NCBI GenBank assembly: GCA_031390755.1
Contig: JANMTS010000116.1
Span: forward strand, 1-64,000
Direction: 5' to 3'
Length of the DNA stretch: 64,000 nt
From: DATMER01 sp031390755
GTDB taxonomy: Bacteria; Acidobacteriota; Thermoanaerobaculia; Multivoradales; UBA5704
Shown: in pieces, positions 41,257 to 50,806 of the stretch
Layout: the number at the start of each line of letters is the position of its first letter
How positions within the stretch are numbered: the first letter of the stretch is position 1
Position numbers and translations under genes: made by a program
Notes under the pieces: model-generated
Seen by the model: the letters and a program-made list of their open reading frames with translations, nothing else
Told to the model about the DNA's origin: nothing
The model's database searches: none

Positions 41257-41757
41257 ATGAAGAAGAATCTCGGAATGGCTCTGGCGTTTTCCCTGGTCGC
41301 GGCGTTCGTGCTGATGGCCGCGCCGGCCGGCGCCCAGACCTGCAGCGGCCTGACCTGCACGGTGTCGGGCACCACCGGCAACGACAGCGTCTACGGTACC
41401 GGCGCGGGCGACGTCATCTGCGGCTACGGCGGCGTCGACTTCATCTCCGGCGGCGCGGGCAACGACACGATCTGCGGCGGAGCCCAGTACGATCACATCC
41501 ACGGCGACTCCGGAGCGGACTACATCACGGGTTTCGGCGACAACGACTATCTCGAAGGCTACAGCGAGAACGACCTGATCGCCGGACACGACGGCGCCGA
41601 CACCGTCTTCGGCGACTCGGGCAACGACGAGCTCTATGGCGGCGTGGGCAACGACTACGTCTACGGCGGCACGGAGACCGATATCGTCAACGGCCGCCAG
41701 GGCACGGACTCCTGCAGCCAGGGCGAGACCTACGTCGACTGCGAAACCATCTTCTAG
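41257..41757 (+). CDS. Secreted RTX-like calcium-binding repeat protein
   Basis: 166 aa. Signal peptide (ALAFSLVAAFVLMAAPAGAQ), then about nine nonapeptide-like repeats of the GGxGxDx type (GGAGNDTICGG, GDSGADYITGFGDNDYLEG, GDSGNDELYGGVGNDYVYGG), which in RTX proteins form a Ca-binding parallel beta-roll. Two Cys pairs, at the start and end of the repeat block, may cap the roll. No enzymatic domain is attached, so it may be a surface or matrix protein. ATG 41257 follows GAAGGAG. Conditions of export are unknown; no type I secretion genes are in the window. Confidence 0.85.
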   Translation: MKKNLGMALAFSLVAAFVLMAAPAGAQTCSGLTCTVSGTTGNDSVYGTGAGDVICGYGGVDFISGGAGNDTICGGAQYDHIHGDSGADYITGFGDNDYLEGYSENDLIAGHDGADTVFGDSGNDELYGGVGNDYVYGGTETDIVNGRQGTDSCSQGETYVDCETIF

Positions 41758-41820
41758 CGGTCCCGGCGGCTGGCCCGGCGCTCGCCGGGCCGCCGTGTCT
41801 CCGGCCTCGGCTCAGCCCCC

Positions 41821-44800
41821 TCAGTTCAGCCCTACTTCGGTATCGCGGGCCGCCGTCACCGTCGACCCCGACCACGAGCGGCCGTCCGGCGTCACCGCCC
41901 GGAGCATCCAGGCTCCCGCAGGCACGCCTTCGACCACCGCTTTGCCACCCACGATCTGCCACTGCGTCTGCACCGTGCCGTAGGGGCTCAGATTGCGGAA
42001 CGGCTTCCCTTCGGCGTCGGCAAGAGTGAGGATTGCGATGGAGTCCGACGTGGCGAGCTGCGGCACCCTCACGGTCAGGCGGCCGGCATCCGCGAGCACG
42101 ACCGGGACCGGCTCGCCCGGCGCCTTGACCTGGATCGAGGCGAGGGCTCCGCTGGGCGCGCTCACCAGCATCTCCCACTCGCCGGGAGGCGCCGTGGGGA
42201 AGCTCGCAACGCCCGTGGCGTCCAGAGGCCGGGTCTCGAAGAGCACGATCCGGCCGCTGCCGTCACGCAAGGCGCCGGTGACGTGGGGCGGCCGGCGGCC
42301 CGAGGCCAGCGTGGGCAGGAGCCTGAGGCCGGTCGTCGGCTTCAGCGGGATGCGCTGGTCCTCCATCGCCGCGCCGGCCTGGATCTGGAGGGTCTGCTCC
42401 CAGGGGGAGTAGCCGTCCTTGGTGACGGTCACCCGGTAGCGTCCCTCGGTCACGTTCGGCAGCACGAAGTAGCCATCCTCATCCGTGCCCATGGTCATCA
42501 GGAATGCCGCTTCCTCTCCCTCCAGCCGGCGCAGGGCCACGATGGCGCCCGGAACGCCTTCCGAGGTCGACGAATCGACCACGGTGCCGCTGAAGCGGGT
42601 CGAGCCCAGGTCGATCAGGAGATCCCGGTCGGAGTCGACGGTCAGATCCTCGCTGTGGGAGGCGACCTGCCTGGACGCGCTCACCTGCAGCCGGTAGCGG
42701 CCGGGCTCCACGTCCTCCAGGACGAAAGCGCCCTGCCAGTCGGACTCCACCATGCGCCGCACCGCCACGTCCTGGCCGGCGAGGCTCACCCGGGCGTCCT
42801 TGAGCGGCTCGCCGCCCAGCAGAACCCGGCCGTTCAGCGTGAAGCTGTCGCCGAACTCCAGGTCCGCGTCCGTCACCTCGCCGCCGGCCTCCAGGACGGC
42901 CCGGGCCTGCGCCTCCCGCTGGCCGTTGCGCAGCGAGCCGAGCACGAGCCAGTTCCCGGCCGGAAGCTCGGCGACCTCGTAGTGCCCGGAGTAGTCGACC
43001 GAGCCGGGCTTCTCGAAGCCGTCCTCCCGCCTGGCGGTCACCGTGACCTCCGCGAGGTCGTACAGGTCGAGCCCGAGGAGATCGCCGGAGATCCGGCCGC
43101 CGCGGTTCATCCTGATCTCCAGGTCCCGGACCGGCGCGCCGGCCACGTGGACCGCCTCAGTCTTCTCGAGGGTCTCGGTCGTGGCGTAGCCCTCCTTCTC
43201 GGCCCGGATGGAGTAGTCGCCGTCGGCCACGTGGAGGAGGGTGAACGAGCCGTCCGAGGACGACAGGACGTCGCGCTCGCGCGGGGACTCTCCGAGAACC
43301 AGGTTGATCTGAACCCCCTCGATGCCCTTGCCCTCCCGGTCCACGGCGCGGCCGGAGACCTCCTGGCCGGCTTCGAAGACCAGGTCGAGCTGGTTCGAGA
43401 CGGGCTGGACGTCGAGCTTCTTCTCCAGCGGCTGGAAGTCCTGATGGCTCGCCTGGACGGTCCGGGGTCCGGGCGGCACTCCTTCCAGCCGGTAGGCGCC
43501 GTCGCCGTCGGACACGGCCGCAGCCGGGCCGCAGATCACGCGCGTGTCTCCGACCGGCTCGCCCGCGGTGGTCGTCACCCGGCCTTCGATGACCGCGCCG
43601 CGCTCCAGGACGATCCTGAGATTGTCGAGCCCGTTGCCGGCGGGGACGGTCAGCGTCTCCGGAGCCGAGGGCTGGAAGCCTTCGGCCGTGACGCGCAGCT
43701 CGGCCCGGCCGGGCTGGACCTCGTCGAACGCGAAGCGGCCGTCTTCATCCGACGTGGCCGAGGACTGGCTGCGGGCGGCGAAGCGGAGCAGCCCCCGCTC
43801 CTCGCCGGCCCGTTCGCTGCCCAGCGCCAGCTCGGCCCCGGCGATCGGCAGCCCGTCGGCGTCGACGACCCGGCCCGAGAGCGACGTGGCCGGATCGAGC
43901 ACGATCGTCAGCGGCGCCGCGACCGGAACCGTCACGCCCTTCACCTCCCCGGGCAGGAACCCCTTCACCCGCACCAGGAGGTCCGGCTGGTCGCCGCGGT
44001 GCAGATCGCGCACCGTGAAGCGGCCGCCGGCGTCCGTGACCGCGTCGGCCTTGCGGTCGAGCGGCCCGTCCGAGAGCTGCATGCGCAGCCGCCGGAGATC
44101 GCGCGTGGCGTGGACCTCGGCGCCCGGCACGGGCTTGCCCTCCCGGTCCATCACCCGGCCCTTCAGCTCGACCGCCGGCTCCAGGATGATCGTGCCGAGG
44201 TCGAACGGCCCTTCGCCGCGCGGCACCGGCACCGCCCGCACCAGGACCGGCGCGAAGCCGGGCTTGCGCACCAGCAGGTCGAGCGGACCGGGCGGCAGCG
44301 AAGGCACCTCGAAGCGGCCGGCCGGATCGGTGGCCGCCTGCCAGGCGTCGATCCCGTCCTCGCCGCGCGGCCGGCGCTCCGAGACGAGCGACAGCTCGCC
44401 GGTCGAGGCGAGCAGGCGGATCTCCGCGCCGGTCACCGGCTTCTCGGCCCGGTCGACGACCCGGCCGAAGCCGTTGCGCCCGCGCTCCAGGACGAGCCGC
44501 AGGTCCGACCGCGAGCGTAGCGCGGGGAGCGTCAGGCGGCTGGCGGCGTAGCCGGGGCGCAGCGCGCGGATCTCCCAGGTCTCCCCCGCCATGAGCCTGG
44601 CGAGCCGGAAGCGGCCGTCCGCTCCGGTGGCCGTCCCGCTCTCGGCCGTGCCCGTGCGGGAGAACTGCCGCTGGCGGATTCCGGAGCGCAGCACCGCCTG
44701 GACGAGAGCGCCCGCGACAGGAGCGCCCTTGGCGTCGACGACCTGCCCGGAGACGGAGGCGGCCGGATCGAGCACCAGCGTGGGGCCGCGGAGCGGGCCG

Positions 44801-45921
44801 CCCGGCCGCCAGTCGAGCCGGTGGAGGAGAGAGAGATGGCCCGCGGCTTCGGCCTGGATGCGCGGCCGGCCGACCGCCTCGATTGGAACTATGCGATACG
44901 TGCCGGCGGCGTCGGTCCGTGAGAAGGCGCCCGGATCGGCGGAGGACCAGACCAGCGCGCCGGCCAGCGGCTTGCGCGTCGCCGAGTCCAGAACGCGCCC
45001 GGTCAGGGTCGTGGACGCCGGGAGGACCGCCGTGGCCGGCCCCTCTCCGGGTTTGACGTACACGCCGCTGCGCCGGCCGTCCGGAGCCAGCAGCCGCACC
45101 CGCAGCGACCCGGCGGCCGGAAAGCCGAGCGTCACCCGGCCCTGGGCGTCCGTGGCGCCGAGCGGCACGGGGAAGCCCTCGAAGCGGATCTGAACCCCGG
45201 CGGCGGGCTTGCCGTCGGCGCCGCGCACCTCCAGGATGCGGGTCGGGACCGCGCTCGCGTCGAAGGCAATCTTTCCACCCTCGATCCCGCCCTCAAATCC
45301 GGTCTTCTCCAGGCGGCGGCCTCCGGGTCCGAGCAGGGAGATCCGCAGCCGCTCGCCGGCCGCCCGCGGCAGTTGGAGGCGGCCGTCCGGACCCGACACC
45401 CCGAACCGCGGCCGGACGGTCCAGCCCGAAACCTCGGTCGTCCGCCAGACCGCCGGAGTCTCCGAGGAGGCGTAGACCCAGGCTCCAGGGACCGGAGCGC
45501 CGGCCGCCCCGACGATCTCCCGCTTGATCTCCAATACTGCGCCGGCATCCCTCGGAAGGATCGCCGGAGGCAGCTCGACCGCCTCCACCGACGCCAGCAG
45601 GGAGAGTTGGACCGGCGCCCGTCCCGGCGCCTCCGCCACTACCGTCCACAACCCCACGGACGGCGGGACGAGCCGGAAGCGCCCGGCCGCGTCGCTCTTC
45701 ACCTGGACCGCGGGCTCGGGATAGGCCCGGCCGGCCAGCACCATCGTTCCCCAGTCGTGGCTGCTCTGGAGCGCCACGAGGCTGACCGCGGCGCCTGCGA
45801 GGGGAGCGCCGTCGTCGCCGGCCACCGATCCGGAGATCTCCACCGCCGCCGCGGCGGCGCCCGAACCCGACAGCAAAGCCAACAGCGAAGCGGCCAGGGA
45901 CAGCCAGCGCGTCCGTTTCAT
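41821..45921 (-). CDS. Giant secreted protein of carboxypeptidase-regulatory-like repeats
   Basis: 1366 aa. Signal peptide (LSLAASLLALLSGSGAAAAA), then at least eleven tandem CarboxypepD-reg/PEGA-type beta-sandwich modules of about 90 residues. Each opens with a (S/K/E)GRV-x-D-x-GKP(V/L)AGA-type strand and contains a Y/F-x-(L/V)-x-x-LPPG-like turn (examples: SGQVVDAKGAPVAGALVQAV, SGRVVDADGLPIAGAELALG, SGTVVDSSTSEGVPGAIVAL). No peptidase, TonB or anchor motif was found. Probably an extracellular adhesive or surface protein. Start ATG 45921 with AAAGGA before it; the frame open beyond is antisense to the DUF2318 gene. Repeat number may vary between strains. Confidence 0.87.
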   Translation of the reverse strand: MKRTRWLSLAASLLALLSGSGAAAAAVEISGSVAGDDGAPLAGAAVSLVALQSSHDWGTMVLAGRAYPEPAVQVKSDAAGRFRLVPPSVGLWTVVAEAPGRAPVQLSLLASVEAVELPPAILPRDAGAVLEIKREIVGAAGAPVPGAWVYASSETPAVWRTTEVSGWTVRPRFGVSGPDGRLQLPRAAGERLRISLLGPGGRRLEKTGFEGGIEGGKIAFDASAVPTRILEVRGADGKPAAGVQIRFEGFPVPLGATDAQGRVTLGFPAAGSLRVRLLAPDGRRSGVYVKPGEGPATAVLPASTTLTGRVLDSATRKPLAGALVWSSADPGAFSRTDAAGTYRIVPIEAVGRPRIQAEAAGHLSLLHRLDWRPGGPLRGPTLVLDPAASVSGQVVDAKGAPVAGALVQAVLRSGIRQRQFSRTGTAESGTATGADGRFRLARLMAGETWEIRALRPGYAASRLTLPALRSRSDLRLVLERGRNGFGRVVDRAEKPVTGAEIRLLASTGELSLVSERRPRGEDGIDAWQAATDPAGRFEVPSLPPGPLDLLVRKPGFAPVLVRAVPVPRGEGPFDLGTIILEPAVELKGRVMDREGKPVPGAEVHATRDLRRLRMQLSDGPLDRKADAVTDAGGRFTVRDLHRGDQPDLLVRVKGFLPGEVKGVTVPVAAPLTIVLDPATSLSGRVVDADGLPIAGAELALGSERAGEERGLLRFAARSQSSATSDEDGRFAFDEVQPGRAELRVTAEGFQPSAPETLTVPAGNGLDNLRIVLERGAVIEGRVTTTAGEPVGDTRVICGPAAAVSDGDGAYRLEGVPPGPRTVQASHQDFQPLEKKLDVQPVSNQLDLVFEAGQEVSGRAVDREGKGIEGVQINLVLGESPRERDVLSSSDGSFTLLHVADGDYSIRAEKEGYATTETLEKTEAVHVAGAPVRDLEIRMNRGGRISGDLLGLDLYDLAEVTVTARREDGFEKPGSVDYSGHYEVAELPAGNWLVLGSLRNGQREAQARAVLEAGGEVTDADLEFGDSFTLNGRVLLGGEPLKDARVSLAGQDVAVRRMVESDWQGAFVLEDVEPGRYRLQVSASRQVASHSEDLTVDSDRDLLIDLGSTRFSGTVVDSSTSEGVPGAIVALRRLEGEEAAFLMTMGTDEDGYFVLPNVTEGRYRVTVTKDGYSPWEQTLQIQAGAAMEDQRIPLKPTTGLRLLPTLASGRRPPHVTGALRDGSGRIVLFETRPLDATGVASFPTAPPGEWEMLVSAPSGALASIQVKAPGEPVPVVLADAGRLTVRVPQLATSDSIAILTLADAEGKPFRNLSPYGTVQTQWQIVGGKAVVEGVPAGAWMLRAVTPDGRSWSGSTVTAARDTEVGLN

Positions 45922-46002
45922 CGACGTCCTTTCATGAGGGTGCTCACAGGGTGCTGGGCGGCCGGGCTTGCCGCATCTCGGGGGTTGGTCCAGAATAGCG
46001 CG

Positions 46003-46473
46003 ATGCATCGCTTCAAGCCCATCCACGGAATCCTCGTGGTTCTCCTGTTCGTGGCCGGTATCCTGGGAGCGGAATACGTCCTGGGAGGCCGGGCCGGTGA
46101 CTTCGAGCGCGTCTCTCCGGACCGGGACGGCAAGGTCCGGATCAGTCTGGCGGGCCTTGGCCCGCAGCAGGTTCACTTCTATCGATTCCTGAATACGGGA
46201 AACCAGGAAGTGAAGTTCCTGGTCGGCCGCGACGGGGCGGGGCACTTGCAGGTCGCGTTCGACGCGAACGAGATCTGCGCCAAGACGAAGAGAGGGTACC
46301 GCCACGAAGGAGAGTGGCTGGTTTGCAACAAGTGTGACAAGTCGTTCCGGCTCTCCGAGGCCAACTCGGGCGGGGGCGGATGCAATCCTGTTCCCTTGCG
46401 GCACCAGGTCGAGGGCGACGAAGTGGTCATCGCCGAGGCCGACGTCCTTACCGGTTGGCGTCTGTTCCGATGA
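46003..46473 (+). CDS. DUF2318-like Cys-rich membrane-anchored protein
   Basis: 156 aa. One N-terminal membrane anchor or signal (PIHGILVVLLFVAGILGAEYVL), then a domain containing FDANEICAKTKRGY, LVCNKCDKSFRL and GGGGCNPVPL. The CxxC and the two further Cys at these spacings are the landmarks of DUF2318, a predicted Fe-S or haem-linked membrane protein family often near metal transporters. Here it stands alone between the divergent giant repeat protein and mglB. ATG 46003 begins the anchor; only 81 bases separate it from the divergent start. Confidence 0.75.
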   Translation: MHRFKPIHGILVVLLFVAGILGAEYVLGGRAGDFERVSPDRDGKVRISLAGLGPQQVHFYRFLNTGNQEVKFLVGRDGAGHLQVAFDANEICAKTKRGYRHEGEWLVCNKCDKSFRLSEANSGGGGCNPVPLRHQVEGDEVVIAEADVLTGWRLFR

Positions 46474-46527
46474 GGGGAAACCCCCGGCCGGTTCAAGCCG
46501 GGGAGCAACTGACGTGAAATCAGCGTT

Positions 46528-46556
46528 TTGACGCCCAACCCGCGATGGTGTATCGT
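46528..46556 (+). promoter_or_regulatory. Promoter of mglB
   Basis: TTGACG (46528-46533), a 17-bp spacer and TATCGT (46551-46556), 23 bases before the mglB ATG. The -10 box is the same as in array locus A. A small CCCCGGC/GCCGGGG hairpin just upstream (about 46481-46502) may end the preceding gene's transcript. Confidence 0.68.
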
Positions 46557-46579
46557 CGCGCGGTCCGGAAAGGTTACCC

Positions 46580-47071
46580 ATGTCTTCAGCCGACTTCGTG
46601 ATGTACGAAGAAGAGTTCAAACATCTGGAAGAGGCCCTGCGCCGTCTACGGCAGGAGGCCAATGGCAAAGCCGTCTTCCTGATCGACAAGAATGGCCAGC
46701 AGATCGCCTCGGCGGGTGAGGTCGAGCAGTTCGACACCACCTCCCTCGCGTCGCTCACCGCCGGGAACGTGGCCGCGACCGACGGCCTGGCGAAGCTGAT
46801 CGGGGAACGGGAGTTCTCGGTGCTGTTCCATGAGGGGCAGCAGGACCACATCCACATCTCGATCGTCGCCAAGAGGGCGATCCTGGTCGTCATCTTCGAC
46901 GACCGCTCCTCCCTCGGACTGGTCCGGCTGCGCGTCAAGCGGGCGAGCGTAGACCTGGAGAAGATCTTCGAGGTCATGGTGCAGAAGAGCGAACGAGGAA
47001 CCGGAACGTCTCACGCGAGTCCCTTTTCCGAGATCACCGACGACGACATCGACGCGCTCTTCGGAGAGTAG
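46580..47071 (+). CDS. mglB: MglB-like roadblock/LC7 GTPase-activating protein
   Basis: 163 aa roadblock domain (EEFKHLEEALRRLRQEANGKAVFLIDKNGQQIASAG..., FHEGQQDHIHISIVAKRAILVVIFDD) with an acidic C-terminal tail (SEITDDDIDALFGE). MglB dimers stimulate GTP hydrolysis by MglA and, in myxobacteria, set cell polarity for gliding and twitching. It lies 111 bases before mglA in the same direction, so the pair is expected to be an operon. ATG 46580 follows GGAAAGG. Confidence 0.92.
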   Translation: MSSADFVMYEEEFKHLEEALRRLRQEANGKAVFLIDKNGQQIASAGEVEQFDTTSLASLTAGNVAATDGLAKLIGEREFSVLFHEGQQDHIHISIVAKRAILVVIFDDRSSLGLVRLRVKRASVDLEKIFEVMVQKSERGTGTSHASPFSEITDDDIDALFGE

Positions 47072-47182
47072 TCGGAGGCGCTGGAAGGTTGGGATGACCG
47101 GTAGAGCGGCTTTCTGGCGCGGCCGGCGCTGTCGGCCGGAGCCGCCGGCCCCGCGAGACGTGACGGAGCGAGGCATCAGACG

Positions 47183-47767
47183 ATGACTTTCATCAACTAC
47201 GCGAGCAAAGAAATCAACTGCAAGATCGTCTACTACGGTCCCGGCCTGTGTGGGAAGACGACGAATCTTCAGTACATCTACAACAAGACCGCCCCTGAAT
47301 CGAAGGGCAAGATGATCTCGCTGGCCACCGAGGCGGATCGCACGCTGTTCTTCGACTTCCTCCCGCTCGACCTCGGGAGCATCCGCGGTTTCACGACGCG
47401 CTTCCATCTGTACACGGTGCCCGGCCAGGTGTTCTACGACGCCAGCCGCAAGCTGATCCTCAAGGGCGTCGACGGCGTGATCTTCGTCGCCGACAGCCAG
47501 GAGGAGCGGATGGAGGCCAACATCGAGTCCATCCGGAACCTCGAGGCGAACCTGAAGGAACACGGCTTCGACCTCTCGACGATCCCGTACGCGCTTCAGT
47601 TCAACAAGCGGGACATTGCCAATGTGGCGCCGGTCGACGAGATGTACCGGACCCTCAACTACAAGAGGGAGCCGACGTTCGAAGCAGTCGCCACCACGGG
47701 CGTCGGCGTCTTCGACACGCTGAAGTCCGTGGCCAAGCAGATCCTGATCGAATTGAAGAAACGCTGA
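47183..47767 (+). CDS. mglA: MglA-type small Ras-like GTPase
   Basis: 194 aa. P-loop GPGLCGKTTN, switch I region near LATEADRTLFFDFLP, the atypical switch II VPGQVFYDASRKL in place of DxxGQ (diagnostic of MglA), NKRD base-recognition motif and a final ATTGVGVFDTL. Controls polarity and motility together with MglB. Complete and of usual length. It is followed after 11 bases by the TPR gene, continuing the operon. The upstream 111-bp gap shows no terminator. Confidence 0.95.
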   Translation: MTFINYASKEINCKIVYYGPGLCGKTTNLQYIYNKTAPESKGKMISLATEADRTLFFDFLPLDLGSIRGFTTRFHLYTVPGQVFYDASRKLILKGVDGVIFVADSQEERMEANIESIRNLEANLKEHGFDLSTIPYALQFNKRDIANVAPVDEMYRTLNYKREPTFEAVATTGVGVFDTLKSVAKQILIELKKR

Positions 47768-47778
47768 GGGACTTCCCC

Positions 47779-48390
47779 ATGGCCAAGCCTCGGCCGAAAG
47801 CCAAGTCCGAAGAGAGCGCGCCCGCGCCTGCCCCCGCCCCCGGAGGTACCGCAGGAACCGCGGCTCCCTCCGGTGTCGCCAAGCCTGCCGCCGCCGCCCG
47901 TCCGGCGGCGTACGACGATCCCGCTCTCGACGCCTTCACCGAAGGATTGCAGGCGCTGCAACGGAGGGACTGGGCCAGGGCCGCCGAGCTGTTCGAGTCT
48001 GCGTTGGCCCAGAGCGACCGCGCCGACCTCTCGGCCCGCGCCCGCCAGTTTCTCGCCAGCGCCCGCCAGCACCTGCCGGCGAAGGCTGAGAAGGGGTCCG
48101 GAAAGGCTGACGGCGATCCGTTCCTTCACGCCGTCTTCCTGAAGAACCGGGGCGACCTCGCCGCTGCCCTGGAGTTCTGCCGCAAGGAAGGCCGCGACCA
48201 GAAGGACGAGCGCTTCGCCTATCTGGCCGCGTCCATCCAGGCGGCCGAAGGCCGGATCGAGGAAGCCGTGCAGGGGTTGACCCGGGCGATCGAGCTGAAT
48301 CCCAAGAATCGCGTCCATGCCTACCACGACCCCGACTTCGCCGAGCTTCGCAGGGACCGCGATCGCCGCCACCTCTTCGGCCTCTCCTGA
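47779..48390 (+). CDS. TPR-containing protein in the mgl operon
   Basis: 203 aa. The first 55 residues are Ala/Pro-rich and disordered. Two or three TPR-like helical pairs follow (FTEGLQALQRRDWARAAELFESAL, LKNRGDLAAALEFCRKEG, AAEGRIEEAVQGLTRAIELNPKN). It has the size of a small adaptor. The C-terminal 74 bp overlap the next gene in another frame. The position directly after mglA suggests a polarity-related partner, by inference only. Confidence 0.75.
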   Translation: MAKPRPKAKSEESAPAPAPAPGGTAGTAAPSGVAKPAAAARPAAYDDPALDAFTEGLQALQRRDWARAAELFESALAQSDRADLSARARQFLASARQHLPAKAEKGSGKADGDPFLHAVFLKNRGDLAAALEFCRKEGRDQKDERFAYLAASIQAAEGRIEEAVQGLTRAIELNPKNRVHAYHDPDFAELRRDRDRRHLFGLS

Positions 48391-49381
48391 CCGGGAGACG
48401 GGCCTTACGGGAAAGCGGCTGGTCGCCATCGGCGGCGGCACCGGGCTGTCCACCCTCCTTCGCGGGCTCAAGCATCACGTCGGCTCCGAGCGCCTCCGGC
48501 AGCTCACCGGGGTGGTGACGGTCACCGACGACGGCGGCTCCTCGGGCCGCCTGCGCCGCGAGCTGGGCGTCCTCCCCCCGGGCGACATCCGCAACTGCCT
48601 CGTGGCGCTGGCCGACGACGAGGATCTCCTCGCCCGGCTGTTCCAGTACCGGTTCCCGAGCGGCGACGGCCTGCTCGGCCATTCGTTCGGCAACCTGTTC
48701 CTGACCGCGCTCACCGGCATCACCGGCGATTTTCACCAGGCGATCCTCACCGCCGAGTCGATCCTCTCGGTGCGCGGCAAGATCTGCCCGGCCACGGTGC
48801 AGGACGTCCGCCTGCGCGGCCGAGGCGCCTCCGGCAGGGTCTACGAGGGCGAGTCCGCGATCGGTCTCTCCGGCGAGGCCATCGACGCGCTGGAGCTGGA
48901 CCCGCCGACGCCGCCCGCGTTCCCGGCCGCGCTCGCGGCCCTGGAGAGCGCCGATCTCATCCTCCTCGGGCCGGGCTCGCTCTACACGTCGATCCTGCCG
49001 AACCTGCTCATCCCGGGCATCCGTCAGGCCGTGCGCAGGCGCAGGGCGCGGACCGTCCTGCTGCTCAACCTGATGACCCAGCCGGGCGAGACCGACGGCA
49101 TGAACGGCTGCGATCATCTCCAGGCCATCGAGCGCCTCGCCGGCCGCGGGCTGGTCGACGCCGTGCTGGTCAGCTCCTCGGCCATCCCGGAACACCTTCT
49201 CGAGCTGTATGCCGAGACCGGCTCCATACCCGTCCACGTCGACCGGGACGCGGTCGAGGCCCTGGGCGTCCAGGTGGTCGAGGCCGATCTTCTGGCCGCG
49301 GGCGAGCTGATCCGCCACGATCCGGCCAAGCTGGCCCAGGCGGCGCTGGAGCTGGCCGGCGGCTCAAGGGAGGAAGGCTAG
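48317..49381 (+). CDS. YvcK/CofD-like protein
   Basis: 354 aa. GGGTGLSTLLRGLK, VTVTDDGGSSGRLRRELGVLPPGDIRNCLVAL and GHSFGNLFL are the landmarks of YvcK (gluconeogenesis factor), a CofD-fold protein that binds UDP-GlcNAc and affects cell shape and carbon flow. LLGPGSLYTSILPNLL and MTQPGETDG follow. The only in-frame start is ATG 48317, giving a 74-bp overlap with the TPR gene; no GTG/TTG lies closer. It is directly followed by glmU and glmS, the makers of UDP-GlcNAc, which fits its ligand. Confidence 0.88.
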   Translation: MPTTTPTSPSFAGTAIAATSSASPDRETGLTGKRLVAIGGGTGLSTLLRGLKHHVGSERLRQLTGVVTVTDDGGSSGRLRRELGVLPPGDIRNCLVALADDEDLLARLFQYRFPSGDGLLGHSFGNLFLTALTGITGDFHQAILTAESILSVRGKICPATVQDVRLRGRGASGRVYEGESAIGLSGEAIDALELDPPTPPAFPAALAALESADLILLGPGSLYTSILPNLLIPGIRQAVRRRRARTVLLLNLMTQPGETDGMNGCDHLQAIERLAGRGLVDAVLVSSSAIPEHLLELYAETGSIPVHVDRDAVEALGVQVVEADLLAAGELIRHDPAKLAQAALELAGGSREEG

Positions 49382-49384
49382 GCC

Positions 49385-50800
49385 ATGTCCCGACCCCGGA
49401 TCGCGGTCGTTCTCGCCGCCGGCAAGGGCACCCGCATGCGCTCCAGCCTGCCCAAGGTGCTCCACCAGGCCGCCGGCCGCCCGATGCTCGAATGGGTGAT
49501 CGACGCGGCCCGCGCCGCCGGCTGCGAGCGGACGCTCGTCATCGTCGGCCACGGCGCCGAGACGGTGCGCGAGGAGATCCGCGGCGACGACATCCAGTGG
49601 GTTCTCCAGGAGGAGCAGCGCGGCACCGGCCACGCCCTGGCCCAGGTCGAGCCCCACGTGCAGGGCACGCTGGGGGACGCGCTCCTTCTCGTCCTCTCCG
49701 GCGACGTGCCGCTGCTCACCGCGGACACGATCGGCCGGCTCGCGGTGGCTGCGGATAGGGGAGATACGGGCTGGGGCTCCATGGCCGTGGCCGAGCTCGA
49801 CGAGCCCGCCGGCCTCGGCCGCGTCCTCACCCGGCCGGACGGCGGCCTGGACCGGATCGTCGAGGCCCGCGACGCCAGTCCTGAAATCTTGAAGATTCGG
49901 CGCATCAACGCCGGTCTCTATGCTCTGCCCGCGCCCGAGATCTTCGACTTCCTGCGCGGCATCAAGACCAATAACGCCCAGGGCGAGCTCTACCTGACCG
50001 ACGCGGTGGGCGACGCCGCCTCCGCGGGCCGGCGGGTCGAGCTGCTCACCCTGGAGAACCCGGACGAGGCGCTCGGCGTCAACAACCGGGCCGAGCTGTC
50101 GAAGGTCCACCGCCTGCTGATCGAGCGCCACCTGGACGGGCTGATGGAGTCCGGCGTGACGATCCTGGAGCCCGGGCGGACGATCGTCGAGCCGCGCGTG
50201 GCGGTCGGCCCGGACACGGTGATCCACCCCGGCGTTTCGCTCCTGGGCTTGACGCGCATCGGCTCCGGCTGCACGCTCCACCAGGGCGCCTGGCTGCGCG
50301 ACTGCACGGTCGACGACGGCGTGACGATCGAACCCTACAGTGTGCTCGACGCCGCCCGGGTGGCTGCCGGCTGCCGGGTCGGGCCGTTCGCGCGGCTGCG
50401 GCCGGGCACCCGGCTGATGGAGCGCGCGCGCGTCGGCAACTTCGTCGAGGTCAAGGCCTCCGAGCTGGGGCCGGACAGCAAGGTCGGCCACCTGGCCTAC
50501 GTGGGCGACGCCAAGGTCGGCGAGGGCGCCAACCTGGGGGCCGGCGTGGTCACGTGCAACTACGACGGCCAGCGCAAGCATTCGACCGCGATCGGCGCGG
50601 GCGCGTTCATCGGCAGCGACACCATGCTCGTCGCGCCCGTCAACGTCGGGGAAGGCGCGAGCACCGCGGCGGGTTCTGTCATCACGAAGGACGTGCCGCC
50701 GGGCGCCCTCGCCGTCGGGCGGACGCGCCAGAAGAATCTGGAAGGACGGGCCGGGGGGCTGCGCGCACGGCGCGGCTCCGCAGAAACCAAGGAAGGTTAG
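49385..50800 (+). CDS. glmU: Bifunctional GlmU (N-acetylglucosamine-1-P uridyltransferase/acetyltransferase)
   Basis: 471 aa. The N-terminal nucleotidyltransferase has VVLAAGKGTRMRSSLPKVLH and a GTGHAL block. The C-terminal left-handed beta-helix with hexapeptide repeats includes the NFVEVKASELG, HLAYVGDAKVGEGANLGAGVVTCNYDG and IGSDTMLVAPVNVG segments of the acetyltransferase. It makes UDP-GlcNAc from glucosamine-1-phosphate. Both halves are complete. It starts three bases after the yvcK-like stop and is followed six bases later by glmS. Confidence 0.96.
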   Translation: MSRPRIAVVLAAGKGTRMRSSLPKVLHQAAGRPMLEWVIDAARAAGCERTLVIVGHGAETVREEIRGDDIQWVLQEEQRGTGHALAQVEPHVQGTLGDALLLVLSGDVPLLTADTIGRLAVAADRGDTGWGSMAVAELDEPAGLGRVLTRPDGGLDRIVEARDASPEILKIRRINAGLYALPAPEIFDFLRGIKTNNAQGELYLTDAVGDAASAGRRVELLTLENPDEALGVNNRAELSKVHRLLIERHLDGLMESGVTILEPGRTIVEPRVAVGPDTVIHPGVSLLGLTRIGSGCTLHQGAWLRDCTVDDGVTIEPYSVLDAARVAAGCRVGPFARLRPGTRLMERARVGNFVEVKASELGPDSKVGHLAYVGDAKVGEGANLGAGVVTCNYDGQRKHSTAIGAGAFIGSDTMLVAPVNVGEGASTAAGSVITKDVPPGALAVGRTRQKNLEGRAGGLRARRGSAETKEG

Positions 50801-50806
50801 AGCGCT

